From positions 55,266,025 to 55,330,024 of the forward strand of contig CP136068.1 of the NCBI GenBank assembly GCA_032622095.1: 64,000 nucleotides of DNA. The letters run 5' to 3'. Source of the DNA: Siphonodentalium dalli (lineage: Eukaryota; Mollusca; Scaphopoda; Gadilida; Siphonodentaliidae). Shown one piece after another: positions 44,101-57,299 of the stretch (the first letter of the stretch is position 1; each line of letters opens with the position of its first letter). The position numbers and the translations under genes are program-made. The notes beneath the pieces were generated by a model. The model saw only the letters and a list, made by a program, of their open reading frames with translations, made no database searches and was not told where the DNA came from.

Positions 44101-46320
44101 TGGGGAAAATACTAAAATACCAATATAGACCACAGTCACCAGGTTCAAAAGATCGATTTTGGCTAAAACCACACCAACTATCAAAACTCTATTGAATTCT
44201 AGGAATCGATCATTTCAGCCAAATTATCCTCCAGTGTGTCTTATTGGCAACAAAACTCCCTTCCATTTGATAAATAACTCGGCGAAACTGATCGAAGCGA
44301 AGTCGAGATATCGGATCGCAAACTACCGAAATCTACGGAATCGATCGGGTCGTGAAATCTACGGAATCGATCGGGTCGTGAAATCTACGGAATCGATCGG
44401 GTCGTTAAAGTCCCTGTCCCATCAGAGACATTTGACCAAGTTATAAAATAAATATTTTCGAGTAATAATTTGTCGCGAACGTGTTCTTAAACGCGATGAC
44501 AAACACGTAACATATAAATGCTCATATATGTTCCGCAAGCAGTTCGAAGCCATCCATATATCTTTTTCATTTCACCCGATGTGTTTGTGCTCGAGTTTTG
44601 AACTTTATTCATCGAACGAATTCGATCCCACTGGACTATATATAACGGGTCGATGTGATTTAATGGATCGAGTGGCCATCAGGATCAGTCGGTCGTGCAG
44701 GTTTTCATACGATAAATCCCGAAACTACATGCAAGATTGAGCCAGCTAGTCAAGGATTGCGCCAATTTAAGTAAATGGTACACCGATTCACAATTTGAAG
44801 CGACTATCATGTTCTCCAACATACTTCAATGAATTTTGCATCTGACGCTCGAAATAAATTGGTAGATATATTAATCAGTACATTGATTAATATGTTCGCT
44901 TTGTGAAGAATGTGTTTACGGTCTTAAAAAGTCACTTAAAGCGCTTCGAGTTGTGTGAAGTTTAATCCGGCTATTAGTTAATACGTCAATCATCAGACAA
45001 GTGACTCCAGATTTCTTAATATTCTCAGAGTCCTGCCCTCTAAAGCATGATCATTTCTTCTATAGCCGAACTACAGTAGCTAGCTCGCCATTGATTTGTC
45101 ACACTGATGGCGCCTAACCATAAAGATTTATTTTTAATATCTATAGACTTTACGCTATACAAAAATATTGACGTCGCGAGTTCTTTGAACTTACTTCAGA
45201 AGTCCCAATGCTATTATAACAAAGCAGCAGCAACAGCTATATGTGTATTCTTCCGCGGTTTCCAAGAAAACCGCAAATCCTATAGCCGTCTATCTTGAAT
45301 TGACTCTCACCTTGGGTGGTTGGGGATGGGAAACTATGAATTTTCACATTTCTCAGAGGTTGGACCATCGAACAATATGCATACATTGATGTGCTAAATA
45401 CTATCTTTATCTTATTACAACACAAACTTGCAAATTAATGGACATTTCTTGTTATAAAACATGGATTTTGGATTATATTCTATACTCATAAATAGTTAGA
45501 CTTCTCCTCAAAACACACCTTTGTTTCAAGAGATATACACTCACGTGGTACTCGCAGCGACTCACTATAAGCCCGACTTAGGAGGATATGTTCACACAGA
45601 CACACACCGGAAAATTTGCATTTATCGGGCTCTGATGTACTAACATATATGAGTAGTAAGTTGCTTATAAAACGCACCGGCATCACATTGTACTAAGTAC
45701 GTGAGTATATTAAATATGACTATACGCATGTAATTGGATAAACTGACATTTTCCCGAAGTTTACTATGTATACTGTATGCGGAGAGTCTCCGTTACGTTC
45801 ATGCATGCGCATGCATGCAGTCGACGATCACGCAGTGCATATACGTATATATTCGGTATACTCAAAGACCCCGACACAAATTTTACGATTAGCTCAAGGC
45901 AATTGGAATTGTTGTATATACATCACACCACTAATCAGGCCGTCTGATCATAATAAGAACATGATAGAAGGCATTATCTATCCGATTAATGGCGTGTGGA
46001 ATCTCGCCAAACTACAGCATGATATAAGAACATTTTTATGAAGAAAGCAATTACGGTTCTTTGCGCAACTTCATGCTGATTTTTCCGTCTGGCAATCAGG
46101 CCTGCATGGTAGTATATATATATACATAGAAGGTGGTTTTAAAATGGTTTTTATATAGGAAGCCTCCTTGGGCGACGGCTATATATTTTTAAATTAATAT
46201 ACTGCTCAATATATAAACACAACGTACGTCGTATACGTGTTCCAAGTATGTGCATGGATGGTCAGAGCCGTCAGTTATGTGATTCACCAGACGGGCCTTA
46301 TAGCCGTTGATCTTATGTGG
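41146..46320. other. Gene-free stretch with short tandem repeats
   Basis: No confident exon. Holds a 35-bp unit repeated three times (about 42250-42352, ggggattcagcggacggtac) and a 26-bp unit repeated three times (44329-44406, gaaatctacggaatcgatcg). One minus-strand 45-codon frame (41520-41386) is unsupported. Confidence 0.45.
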
Positions 46321-46328
46321 ATCCCGAT

Positions 46329-46395
46329 ACCATCACCACAGTCCAGGATACCATCACCACAGTCCAGGATACCATCACCACAGTCCAGGATACCA
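46329..46395. repeat. 21-bp tandem repeat
   Basis: Three and a bit copies of ccatcaccacagtccaggat. Confidence 0.9.
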
Positions 46396-46623
46396 TTACT
46401 ATTAAAGTCAGTCGAACCCGTGTGACTAGTCGAACATGAGTACCATTATAGGGCAACAGACAGTATAGAGCAGGAGACCAGTGTACGTATAATAGAGCGT
46501 GAGTCAATATATAGTCTAATAGACCAGTAGACCAATTGAACAGGTGTGTGCAAGGCAATAGAAGAATTGCAAGTAGACCATGCATGTACAGTAGAACAAT
46601 TTAGAGACATGCAGTGTACATAG

Positions 46624-46786
46624 ACAGAACACAACGCGCATCTTAATCGAGACTCTTTTATCGAATGAGTTGCGGATGGCGCAAGGATATATTTCGCGAG
46701 AGCGTAGCTCGAGCGAAATATAACTTTGCGCCGTCTGCAACGAGTTCGATAAAAGATTCGAGATTATGATGCAAGTTGTGTTCTGT
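46624..46786. repeat. 163-bp foldback MITE
   Basis: Imperfect inverted arms from acagaacacaac to gttgtgttctgt, sharing ttttatcgaa, atggcgcaa / ttgcgcc and atatttcgc / gcgaaatat. The centre is a small gagcgtagctc palindrome. No clear duplication. Confidence 0.8.
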
Positions 46787-48253
46787 ATTTATTATACACC
46801 GTTCAGTCAGATAAGTTCAACCCATGAATATCACCTTCATTGTTATTATAGCTACCTTTATTGTGATTTAAGTCTGACAAATAACCATTAATTATGGGGG
46901 GATCACCGGAAGCGGATGATCGACGTAATGTACGTCATCATTCTTGGCGACAACGTCAACAAGAATAGTTCCGGCTTGTATTCCACACAAGGTATACACT
47001 AATATGTATTCAATGGCTGGGATTCCGTTGAATAGGGGCCTACATGTGACTCACGTCAATGGGTGTGGAATAAATAGAACAGAAGACTCGGAATACACAC
47101 GTCACTAGTCGTGGAACAAATAGAATGTGGAACTGAATCACGCATGCATAATATTATCCCGTTTCTCGTTCCGATGTTGGTTAACGAGTTCGAAGAATAT
47201 TTGACTTGGAGAAGATTCCCCCACAACCGAGAAATAACGATAAGTACACATTGTGAGTGTATAATTAAGACAAATGGGATACAGGTTCGACAAACTCTGG
47301 CTGATAACACTTCGCCTTGTTCAGCAAGCTCTCGTGTTTACATGTTACCGACATCTGCACGAAAGAATTAATGGAAGGATAGTGCAATGAGTCAAGCATT
47401 TTAACGAGCTCCCAGTGGGAGTACACAAAGCTGTGACGTATATACCAAGTGGTTTGAAAGATACCAATATATATAAATAACATCGATCAACGGTAGATAA
47501 TGTATACATGGGTGGGGCGGGTGCAAACGCAACGCATCTTACAGTTTCTACCATCCTCTGGCTCAGCAGCTATTGTACAGCTAATATATTTAACGTCACC
47601 ATGTATGCACGCACTATAAATATAGTAAATGTGTGTCCCCCGGCCTACTTGTTTTTTTTCCAGCCTTGTCGTCCATGTCGGATGACATCTGTTCAACTGA
47701 CATCCATGACATCGTTGTATAAGGTCGGACTTGTCACCCGTCGGCTGACCACTGCTAGTTCTCCGACATTAGTCCGACATTTTAACCCGTCCAGACACGA
47801 TGTTGTCATAAATTCCTTCTCGTGCAAGACAACAACATCAGGAATCGGCCATCGATGTCGGGATCGGAAATTGCCACGATTCCTCAAGCAAGCGAAAAAA
47901 TCTCAGACAATATGCCATATACTCGTCGAATTCCGTATACCTTACATATATCATATACTCTGCCTGTTGTGGTGTATTGCAGATATTTCTTCTGGGGTCC
48001 GATTGATATGCATCGGAACAGTCATTGCATGGCACCACGTGCTCCGTCCGATTGCATTGGGAACACATCTAACATCTGCGCCTTGTCTGGAGTGTATGGG
48101 AACAGATTGTAAAGTCGTGTAGTTTTAAAGAGAAAACATTGCGGGTCAGATCGAAAACAAATCGTTCGCCTTATAGTTTTAGATCTCACATAGTTCATGC
48201 AGGTTGGTGGTAACTTATAGCTAGAATTCATTATATATATTCTAATGTCCACA
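46787..48253. other. Unassigned sequence with an unrecognised open frame
   Basis: A 204-codon plus frame (47508-48122) spans part of it, with overlapping frames on both strands. A good acceptor-like tttttttccag is present at 47646-47662 but the following frames stop early. No family recognised. Confidence 0.3.
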
Positions 48254-48653
48254 TCTCCCACAATACACTCAGACGCATTCACTGCATGGGGTGATCTCCC
48301 ACAATACACTCAGTCGCATTCACTGCATGGGGTGATCTCCCACAATACACTCAGTCGCATTCACTGCATGGGGTGATCTCCCACAATACATTCAGACGCA
48401 TTCACTGCATGGGGTGATCTCCCACAATACACTCAGTCGCATTCACTGCATGGGGTGATCTCCCACAATACACTCAGTCGCATTCACTGCATGGGGTGAT
48501 CTCCCACAATACACTCAGTCGCATTCACTGCATGCGGTGATCTCCCACAATACACTCAGTCGCATTCACTGCATGGGGTGATCTCCCACAATACACTCAG
48601 ACGCATTCACTGCATGGGGTGATCTCCCACAATACACTCAGTCGCATTCACTG
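48254..48653. repeat. 41-bp minisatellite, about 10 copies
   Basis: Nearly identical units with gcattcactgcatggggtg and atctcccacaatacactcag. Variation is mainly cagtcg versus cagacg. Confidence 0.97.
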
Positions 48654-48659
48654 GGATTG

Positions 48660-50390
48660 ACTATATTTTACAAATCAGGTGCATGCAAATTATAGTATTC
48701 GATAACGGCTTAACGCGGATACCCTTAATTGGAACAATATATGTGCTTTAATATAGTCCATGCATGCAGCCTTTCTGGTGAATACGACTATATGTTATCA
48801 AAATGCTATACCAATTGTATATATGACGAATGTACAGTTTTTCGATTTCGAAAGTGCAGCGCCAGAGGAGTGTTTCCACGCAGTTTGCTTTAAAGATGAT
48901 GCATCATATTTTTGCACTATACTGTTACCCGATGCATCACCATGACGAATGCAGATGCACAAAACCAATCAGCGCGACAATTGGTCCCGAATATATAGAG
49001 AACAGGTAACTCAACAGAAACAAGCGTGTAATCTTGGATATGAATCAGTAAGCTATCTCCAGGGAGAAGTGGGAGCCTGGCAGCTGTCCATGCCAATAAC
49101 CATACAGGAATCATCACAAGTCGATCCCGCGCGCCAATCACGCTTCTTAGTATATGTTCTCCTTCTGAATCTCTATTTAGACTACAATTAGAACCTCTCA
49201 GGATTTCCTTCTTGTAATTGTTTGTACTGAACATGTTTGTAGCCACAAATATACAGCGTACTGTTCCCCGAGAACGAACATGAACGATTAGCGTGTATAT
49301 GCTGAATGCATGCAATATATATATATGCGTTATGGTGATTGTTGTGCTTTATTCATTTGTTTGTTTGTTTGTTTTGTTTTGTTTTTTTATTTTTATTTTG
49401 TTTGTTTTTTGTTGTCTGTTTATTTCTTTTTAAATTTGTGATGCGTTGTCCTGAATGCACATGTATACATATACATGCACATACATGAATTATGGATATA
49501 TATGCCGCTGAGAATGTTTTATGGTTTTAATTGTCTTACGATGATAATTACACGAAACACACATGCATGTTCAGAATTAATCATTCACTGCTATCTCCAA
49601 TTTCAAACCAGTCGCGACTGCCTCATTCCCATGAGGTGAGGACCTACCACGAGATTATATCAAATGTATAAGTTCACGAGACTCTCGCGTGCAGGACTAT
49701 ATATATCATCATTCTCAAAGCACCGATTTCGCGTCGCAATTATATATGCACCCGCCGGTATGCTGCTCCCAACTCTAGTCGATGAAGCCATCGAATAACG
49801 TCTACGACAGCCGCCACATCATCCAATACCAACCTAAGTTTCCATGCATATAATTCGCGTCAACGGCACCTATTGTCACGTATATAATTTCCAAATATAT
49901 ATGTTCAACCTGTCTTCAAATTGCAACATGGTGCTATAAAGAGGCGCAACGCTTAATTGTCCTTTGTTAATACTATCTTCCAGATTTACATGCCGTTTTG
50001 GCAACACAATGATACATGCTAAACGGTGGGATTATTGTTCGTATGTGGATAATTTCGAAGCCATGTATAGCCATTGAAGTATCCGTGAAATGTCACACAT
50101 TTAGTGCCTCGTGTGTTGTGGGAAGGGCAAGGAGTTACTTCAATCACTTGTGGTTTGAACGTTGACATGCTCTGTGCACCCCTGGTATTGCATCGTCTTA
50201 CCATGTACAATTAATCAAATACCCTTTCGCACCGCTGCATCATGGAAAATAATCCATCTTAGTGTGTATAGTTTACCAATAGAAATATATAGGCCTAACT
50301 CTAGCTGGTGGGCCCGACTTCGTGCGGGCTATTCGTCCGGGCTATTTAGGGATTTCTTTGCCAGAAACATGACTATATGAGCGTATATGA
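48660..50390. other. Gene-free AT-rich stretch
   Basis: No exon recognised. Contains a T-rich tttgtttgtttgtttt tract around 49357-49430. Confidence 0.4.
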
Positions 50391-50394
50391 GCAA

Positions 50395-50870
50395 GGACAC
50401 GGTCACATGCGAAACTGGACCAGATTTGACCTTGAATTGACCATTTTGAAGGTCAAGGTCATGTCGGGTCACGATTTGACCCGTCCAAAACACTCCCCGG
50501 ACAAAAGTATCCCTAGGTATCAAATGTCGTCGAAATCCGCCAGTTTTACCCGATTTGACCTTAAATTTACCATTTTGAAGGTCAAGGTCAGGTCGGGGTC
50601 ACAATTTGACCCATCCAAAACACTCCCCAGACAAAAGTACCCATAGGTATCAAATTTAGTCGAAATCCGTCCGGTTTTACCCGATTTGACCTTGAATTGA
50701 CCATTTTGAAGGTCAAGGTCAGGTCGGGGTCACGATTTGACCCGTCCAAAACACTCCCCCGACAATAGTACCCCTAGCTATCAAATTTCGTCGAAATCCG
50801 TCCGGCAGTTTTCCCGGCCATTGCTAACAGACAGACAAACAGACAGAAGTCCCAAAATATATATTAGACT
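50395..50870. repeat. 130-bp tandem repeat (3 copies) with acagacag tail
   Basis: Units carry gatttgaccttgaattgacc, gaaggtcaaggtcaggtcgg, ccgtccaaaacactcccc and caaatttcgtcgaaatccg. They end in cagacagacaaacagacag. Each unit contains TCAAGGTCA (50453, 50582, 50713), an extended nuclear-receptor half-site. Confidence 0.88.
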
Positions 50871-52448
50871 GCAGACCAGAACATCTTTGTAATTTTGCAC
50901 CAGGAGAATTGTACACCTTTTGCCTTCCATGGAACCAAATATGACTCATTGCTTAAGTACATCATTCAGCCATATTTGTAACGTTGTGGTTTGAACAAGA
51001 GCGTCTCGTCAATATAGCAGAACCCATATTATTATTGGATGTTCACGAGTCTGGGGAATTGAATCATCGAACTCACATAATACATTGGCCAGACAGGTAA
51101 CGTAAACAATGACGACGAGCTAACTTCCGCAGTAGCAGGGCGAGGAATTAAAGCAAGCAGACGAAAGTATATCGCGTTATATTCTTATGTCAGTCTGGTG
51201 TCGAACTGGATTACAAAGATCTGAGAATGCAGCTTGTCTCAGGAATATACACATGTACAGCATCTATATAATTATATGAGATGTACTCAGCAATAAGAAC
51301 CTCGATTTTACAGTGCATGAGTTTTGCCAAGCGCCCGAGCCAGCCTATTTAAAAAGACAACACAAAATAATTATTCAACATGCATGTTCTTATATAGTCT
51401 TGTGAAAATAAGTCTTCGTATCATGTTTCAGGTTTTGAAAATGATAAATTATCACAAAGAGCGAATGTTTTTTTCGTTTGTTTGTTTGTTTGTTTTTTGG
51501 AAAGTGGCTAATATAAAACAAACTTTTGTGACTCTCGCGACAGACATGCATGTATACTATGAATTATACTCCGCCGAATTCAGTGTCCGATTGTTTGATT
51601 CTGTGTCCGATTGTTTGATTCTGTGATAATAAGGCACAATATATTAACTTGCTTTATAACTCAAACAATGTTCATGTGTGGTAACCTGTATGTGGTGGAT
51701 CATGCATCATTATATAAACGGGTGCAACATGTAATGAAGATGTGACGTCAGAGACCCGTCAATCTGCAGACATATCCGCAAGATATTCTCGGCATGATGT
51801 CACGATATTATATCAACATGTCTGATATATGATGAAATTCCTCTCAATGTCACTGAGCCTTCATTCGCCCCTGTCCCCGTGCAAATATACAGCGCACAGA
51901 TCTGAAAGGTTCCACAGTCCATACACAAATGTTTTGCATGTGTAGCAGCCATGCATGACCCTGATAAGTTTCTTACACATTACTCGAAATTAGGCATTCA
52001 TATATAAGCACGGAGTAAGTAGCGCCTGCTCCGCGAGAACTGCATGGTTCTCATCTTCTGAAGACACGGTGCTCTAATTTATTTCAAGCGAAACAGACAA
52101 GACATTTCAGAAAATGGTGTTTCTACCGTTATCATGACTGCTACATATGTGTAAGCATTCATCGCTAGTCGCGGTATATATAGTTTCTATAGATAGCAAT
52201 AATATATATAGCCATTCGTTTTATCAATATTCGTTGAACAAACTTGTAATCATTCATCGCTAGTATAAAGTTGCTATATATAGCAATACTATAGCCATTA
52301 ATGTTATAAATATTCGTTGACCAAACTTCGAAATATCGAACTGACCACGTGATCAGTAAGAATTGTTGATTGTATTACCATTTTCTTTTCTTTTTAAATG
52401 TTATCTTAGCTACAAAATCAGACTTTTCCAGCTGCTTTTGTGTAGTGT
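50871..52448. other. Gene-free AT-rich stretch
   Basis: A short duplication (cattcatcgctagt, about 52157 and 52250) is the only structure noted. Confidence 0.4.
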
Positions 52449-52452
52449 TTAA

Positions 52453-53044
52453 AGGGGTACTGTACGCCATTTTCAATAAATTACCGGTGATAACAACGAT
52501 CTATTATCGATACTATATAGAAATATAAGTAATTTGAGTCGAAGATGTATTCTGTAAACGCTCAGGTTAATAGGCTATCTTAAAATTTTATAATTTAAAA
52601 GTTAATAATTTAATATAAATTGATTTTATGGCTCCAGCCATAAAATGGCGTCTCTTAAAATTGGAATTTCCGTGTACAAAACGTAATCAAATTATAATTG
52701 AGGGATACTGGATTAATAAAACAATTGCACACACGATCGTTTGAAACATTATGCTTATACGGGGAGAAAACCCAAGCCACTCATTGACTAGTGACCATAC
52801 ACTAACTTAAATGAGTATATGGGACTGCTAAGCATATAATATAATGTTTATTTGATTCATTTGGTTGAAAACTGTACAAAAATTACTCGACAACGACAAT
52901 TTGTATTTTTGCATTCCGGTAAATTTGCCATCCGTAACAATACTTCGTACTCAACAGACTTTCAAAAAATGGAAAAGTTGTTACCTTATTCTCCGACTCG
53001 GGGATTATGGAAACCAACAACAACATCTTGGGTACAGTACCCCT
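52453..53044. mobile_element. TTAA-flanked MITE, 592 bp
   Basis: Inverted ends aggggtactgtac / gtacagtacccct are flanked by TTAA on both sides (52449-52452, 53045-53048), as for piggyBac-type elements. Overlapping open frames of 66 and 89 codons near its right end show no domain. Confidence 0.85.
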
Positions 53045-53946
53045 TTAATCATCGATCTATATTAAATATACGTCGATGGTTTAATCGAGTCACTTCCTGG
53101 TTGTCCTATAACACTAAATGAAATGTCAGACATTTCAAGGTATTCGAATACCAATAACGCGTCTTTGCTGAGGTTCGTATTCTGCAAAAAGTGTATGCCC
53201 CAGTGCACATCTTGAATAGCCCCAGCAGCCGCCATAGAGTAACACACCTTGGAATCACGAGGAATATGTAAAACTGTGCATTAGCTGTGTAATAAAAAAT
53301 GTCCGATCAATTAGGGACACATTAGTTCCTAAATGGATACCACTTTATGCCTTTATTGCGCCTTTATTGTTCGTATATACACTGGATATAGCTATAATGT
53401 GTATGCTAAGTTTATGTGTATATTGGCACATACATAAATATAGGTATGATATAGTGTGATAGCAGGCATCTTTGTATCCCGAATATAACCATGATATGGA
53501 TTGGCGTCAAAACACTACCACAAAGGTTCGCTGATATATAGGTGCATGCTAGACAGAGACGCTGTCACATCGGAAGGCATGTGAAATACCTTTCACCCCG
53601 AAGTTGAAGTTGAAGTTTTCACTTGGTGAAAAGCTCATGCATGGACCAACATGAGTGGGGTGGGGGGCAGTAAGCGGTAACATATTGGGTTTCTTTGAGT
53701 CGCGTATTCGGCATATTTCGAGGTATGTAGTTCAAAAACATTTTAGCTATATGCACGTACCTTCCTATATTGGCAATGCTTAATTATTTTTAACAATATG
53801 TTAAAATGACCCATACCTCACGTATATCAATACACGTCTTAATACTTTCAGAGCAAATTCGGGCAATCCTATATTGTAACTGAGCACAAGTGTAAAGATT
53901 CAGATGGTGCTCTTTATGGGTCCATGCATTCGCTGTTCATCAAACA

Positions 53947-54295
53947 GAAGAAATTGTGATTTTAAAGTGATGTGAAAGTTTCACATCACTTTAAAATCAC
54001 AATTTCTTCACAGTGAAACACTCCGGTAGGGTGATCAAATAGAAATTGAGAATAATCTTGCTCAAAGTAGTTATTTTTTACGAATATTAATCCAAATTGA
54101 AAAAAAACGCCGTCATTTTTATATATTAATTAAATGCAAAAACTCTCGATGGCGAAATCATTTGTGTTAGCTTATCGCAAATAGTTGCGTCCCGAATCGA
54201 GATGTAAATATTTACAATTGAGCGTAGTTCAGACGATGTTTTCTATGAAGTGGTATGTCGATTTATTTTTAATTTTCGGCGATGTTAGTAGAATA
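53947..54295 (-). repeat. Dispersed repeat, copy 2, ending in a perfect palindrome
   Basis: Inverted partner of 4066-4360. Its end carries a perfect palindrome at 53947-54009: 31-bp arms around a single G. The arm sequence tttcacatcactttaa matches the end of copy 1. Confidence 0.85.
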
Positions 54296-55529
54296 CTATA
54301 CTTTCCCCAGGTTGGCATAGCGCCCGAGTACTGACATCAATTCCACGCGCCCGAACAAGTCCATAATATGAGGTGTATGAAATTTCGGCTAACATAAAAC
54401 AAAAATCGCCAAAAAAAAGTGAAAAATTTGTGAGTTGGAGAGCACGAATTATGTCTAGAGAAGTCTCCTGGTGCAATCAGGAAACTGCGATTTTGTTGTT
54501 GTTGATATTTTAGCGGAAATTTGGAGTCCAGATTATGATATTCGATATTTATAACGCATGACGCTGACCATGTCTGCACTTGTAAATTGGCATGTGCAGT
54601 TCTCTTTCAGCTCGGCCAGTTATTATAGCCTGCGCTCTCTGCAGCTATATGTCGTATAAGTGAAAAATTTCTCCAGTTATGGTCCGGAAAACAGGAAAAG
54701 CGCAGAATTTCGGACGAAGTTTCAGTGGGCGTGCACGAATTGGAGTCATGGCGCACCCCTCATGCATAAAACGATTTTATTTTTTTAATATCGAATATCC
54801 ATCCAACGTTCAACTAACTTCACGCGAATATCCAATGAATATCCAACGTCCAACTAACTTCACACGCCTCATAATATGTCTTTAATAAAGAAGAATACAA
54901 ATGCGCACGCAGGCACGGAAAGGTGCAATATAGAGTGTTCCGTGTTGGGACAACTCTCAAAGTGACATGCAACCAGCATTTGGATGGTGCGTGAGAACAA
55001 GTGGCCCGGTACATGGGTCGCTTGGGAGTGATGGTAACCAGGGGGGTGCATTAATTGGTTTCAGTTGAATGTAAATGGCATGAGAGGTTCAGCAATATAT
55101 CTGAGCCCCCCCCCCCCCCCATCGAAATAGATGACACTTCTACACCAGAGTACATTCTGAAAAGAAGATAAACAAACGTTTAATCAAACCTTTAAATTCT
55201 GATGAAATTTAACACTATAGTATATAATCATAGATATCTGGACTTTCTGGCACTGTACCCCAACTAGCAATTATGAAAGTGTCAATGACACTGTGACTCA
55301 ACTTGGAGAGGTGGTAATTTCATGTGTTACAGTCAATGGACTGATTAATAGGAACTCAGAAAGTTGAAATGACTTATAGTATTAAATAATATATATATAT
55401 AGATGTGTCATTTTCCAATGGTTTGAAGATATCGTAACAACAACATACAACTGTTATCGCCTACATTTCTTTGATTTGGTAAGTATATATAGTTATTTAT
55501 CAGCTGTTTGCATTTGAAAGTGTCTTTCT
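54296..55529. other. Gene-free stretch, short duplication and C15 run
   Basis: A roughly 41-bp direct duplication (aatatccatccaacgttcaa and relatives, 54796-54866) and 15 C at 55106-55120. No exon recognised. Confidence 0.5.
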
Positions 55530-56390
55530 AAGATGGCTGCTGTGGCCATATTTTGTATTAACGAATTTCGGTAAAAGATGCAGGCTCCCACCTAGAGGTT
55601 AACCCAAAGATCAATATGACGTTTGGTGACGATCGGATGAGATATGTGACATGTTGGGTGTGCCGAATGATTTAGTCGTACAAAGAGTAAAATACAAAAT
55701 GGCTTCTGATGGCCATGTTTTTTCAACGAAATTCTGAGAAAATCGATGGCTCCCATCTAGTGGTTGTCCAGAAGATCCATATGAAGTTTGGTGATGGTCG
55801 GATGAGGGACATGTTCTATAATGTGTGCCAAAGGATCTAGTCGTGCAAAGCTAGAGTATGCCAGAAGCCATGTTTCTGTCGAAAACTGTTCAAATCCAAT
55901 AGCTCCCACCTAGAGGTGATCCTAAACATGACTGTAAATTTTCAGATGGCTGCTGGCCACCATGTTTTTAAAGATTTTCGGAAAAAAAATCGATGGCTCC
56001 CATCTAGAGGTCACCCCGAAGATCCATATGAAGTTTGGTGACGATTGGCAGAGGGAGGTTGCCTGTAGGGTGTGCCGAAGGTTTTAGTCATACAAAGAGT
56101 AAAATCTGTGGTCTGTATATGGTACACGTGTTCCAAAGGATTTAGTCATTCAAATAATAAAATCCAAGATGGCTGTGGGCGGCCATGTTTTTAACGAATT
56201 TCGTAAATAATCAATGGCTCCCATTGAGAGGTCACCCCCGAAGATCCAGGTGAAGTGTTGTGACGATCGGATGAGAGATGTGACCTGCATGTAGGCTGTG
56301 CTAAAGAAATTTTTTTGACAGACACACGGACGGACGACGGACGCCAACCCATGCTAATTGCTCAAACTTGATTTTGTCAAGTTGAGCTAA
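55530..56390. repeat. 'caagatggctgctggtgg' repeat array, second locus
   Basis: Four to five degenerate units as at 20760-22690, ending in gacacacggacggacgacgg and caagttgagctaaacatcgg. Confidence 0.85.
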
Positions 56391-57100
56391 ACATCGGTCG
56401 AAATACATGCGAAGAATGTGTTTACTGTTGCAAAAGCTGTGGTTAAATGAGATGACATCGGCTCGGAACTGGATGATTTGATTGGATGCGAAAAACAAAT
56501 GATAGCATAAGATCGGAGAGACTATTTCAAAATACGTCTCATGTGACATAGACCTGCAATATGGTAAATACCGGCGACTCTGGGAGTGAGGAATTATAAG
56601 AAAAGCTTATACATATCCCACAACTACACTTGGGGCTATATCAATGAGATGTTTTCGAAACGTGTCACCATGCATTTAACTCACTGCATTCATACGGAGT
56701 CTACAGTGTGTTACGTTTATACTCTCTTTCTTTATAAAATGAAGGTGAATTTAGTATACTATCCTGTCGATAAGTTGTTTTGAGAACATATCTATCGAAC
56801 CAAATTTTTTTGGTTTTGCCGTCTGAGGAGTTCCAGGTGATCACCATCGATGGGAGAAAGCTAGTGTTAATACGTTTGGAGCTCGGGGGATAGTTGCGAA
56901 GGTAATATGGGTTTTTAAAATCATATCTGTTATTTGTTGTGACATTCAAATATGTGATATTAATCATATTATCATGAATGTTTAATTGTTAGTGACCATT
57001 TTGGTGCGATATTTCATGAACACGTACAGATATTTTTTACAGAAAATATAAAACAAAAATCACACAGTTATTATTGGTTATATGGGGATCGAGAGGATCA
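56391..57100. other. Gene-free AT-rich stretch
   Basis: Nothing recognised. Confidence 0.4.
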
Positions 57101-57104
57101 TTGA

Positions 57105-57266
57105 CAAAACATACCCAAACCAAAGCATATCCAACCAAAATATACCCAACCAAAACATACCCAAACCAAAACATATACCTAAACCAAAACATATCCAAAC
57201 CAAAACATACCCAAACCAAAACATATACCTAAACCAAAACATATCCAAACCAAAACATACCCAACC
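57105..57266. repeat. ccaaaacata-type tandem repeat
   Basis: About 16 degenerate copies of a 10-12-bp unit (accaaaacatacccaa). The open frames over it on both strands (FWFGYVLV-like) are products of the repeat. Confidence 0.92.
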
Positions 57267-57299
57267 AAACAAACCCATGCCTGAACATAAGAAGTAACT

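Noticed and set aside
47508-48122. 204-codon plus-strand frame after a pyrimidine-rich acceptor-like site
   Set aside because: No domain, and overlapping open frames exist on both strands. The frame that looks best after the acceptor stops quickly.
52997-53250. Minus-strand frame starting MAAAGAIQDVHWGIHF
   Set aside because: Partly inside a MITE; no splice context that extends it and no recognisable family.
57037-57297. FWFGYVLV-rich and NQNIPKPKH-rich frames
   Set aside because: Produced by a 10-12-bp tandem repeat.
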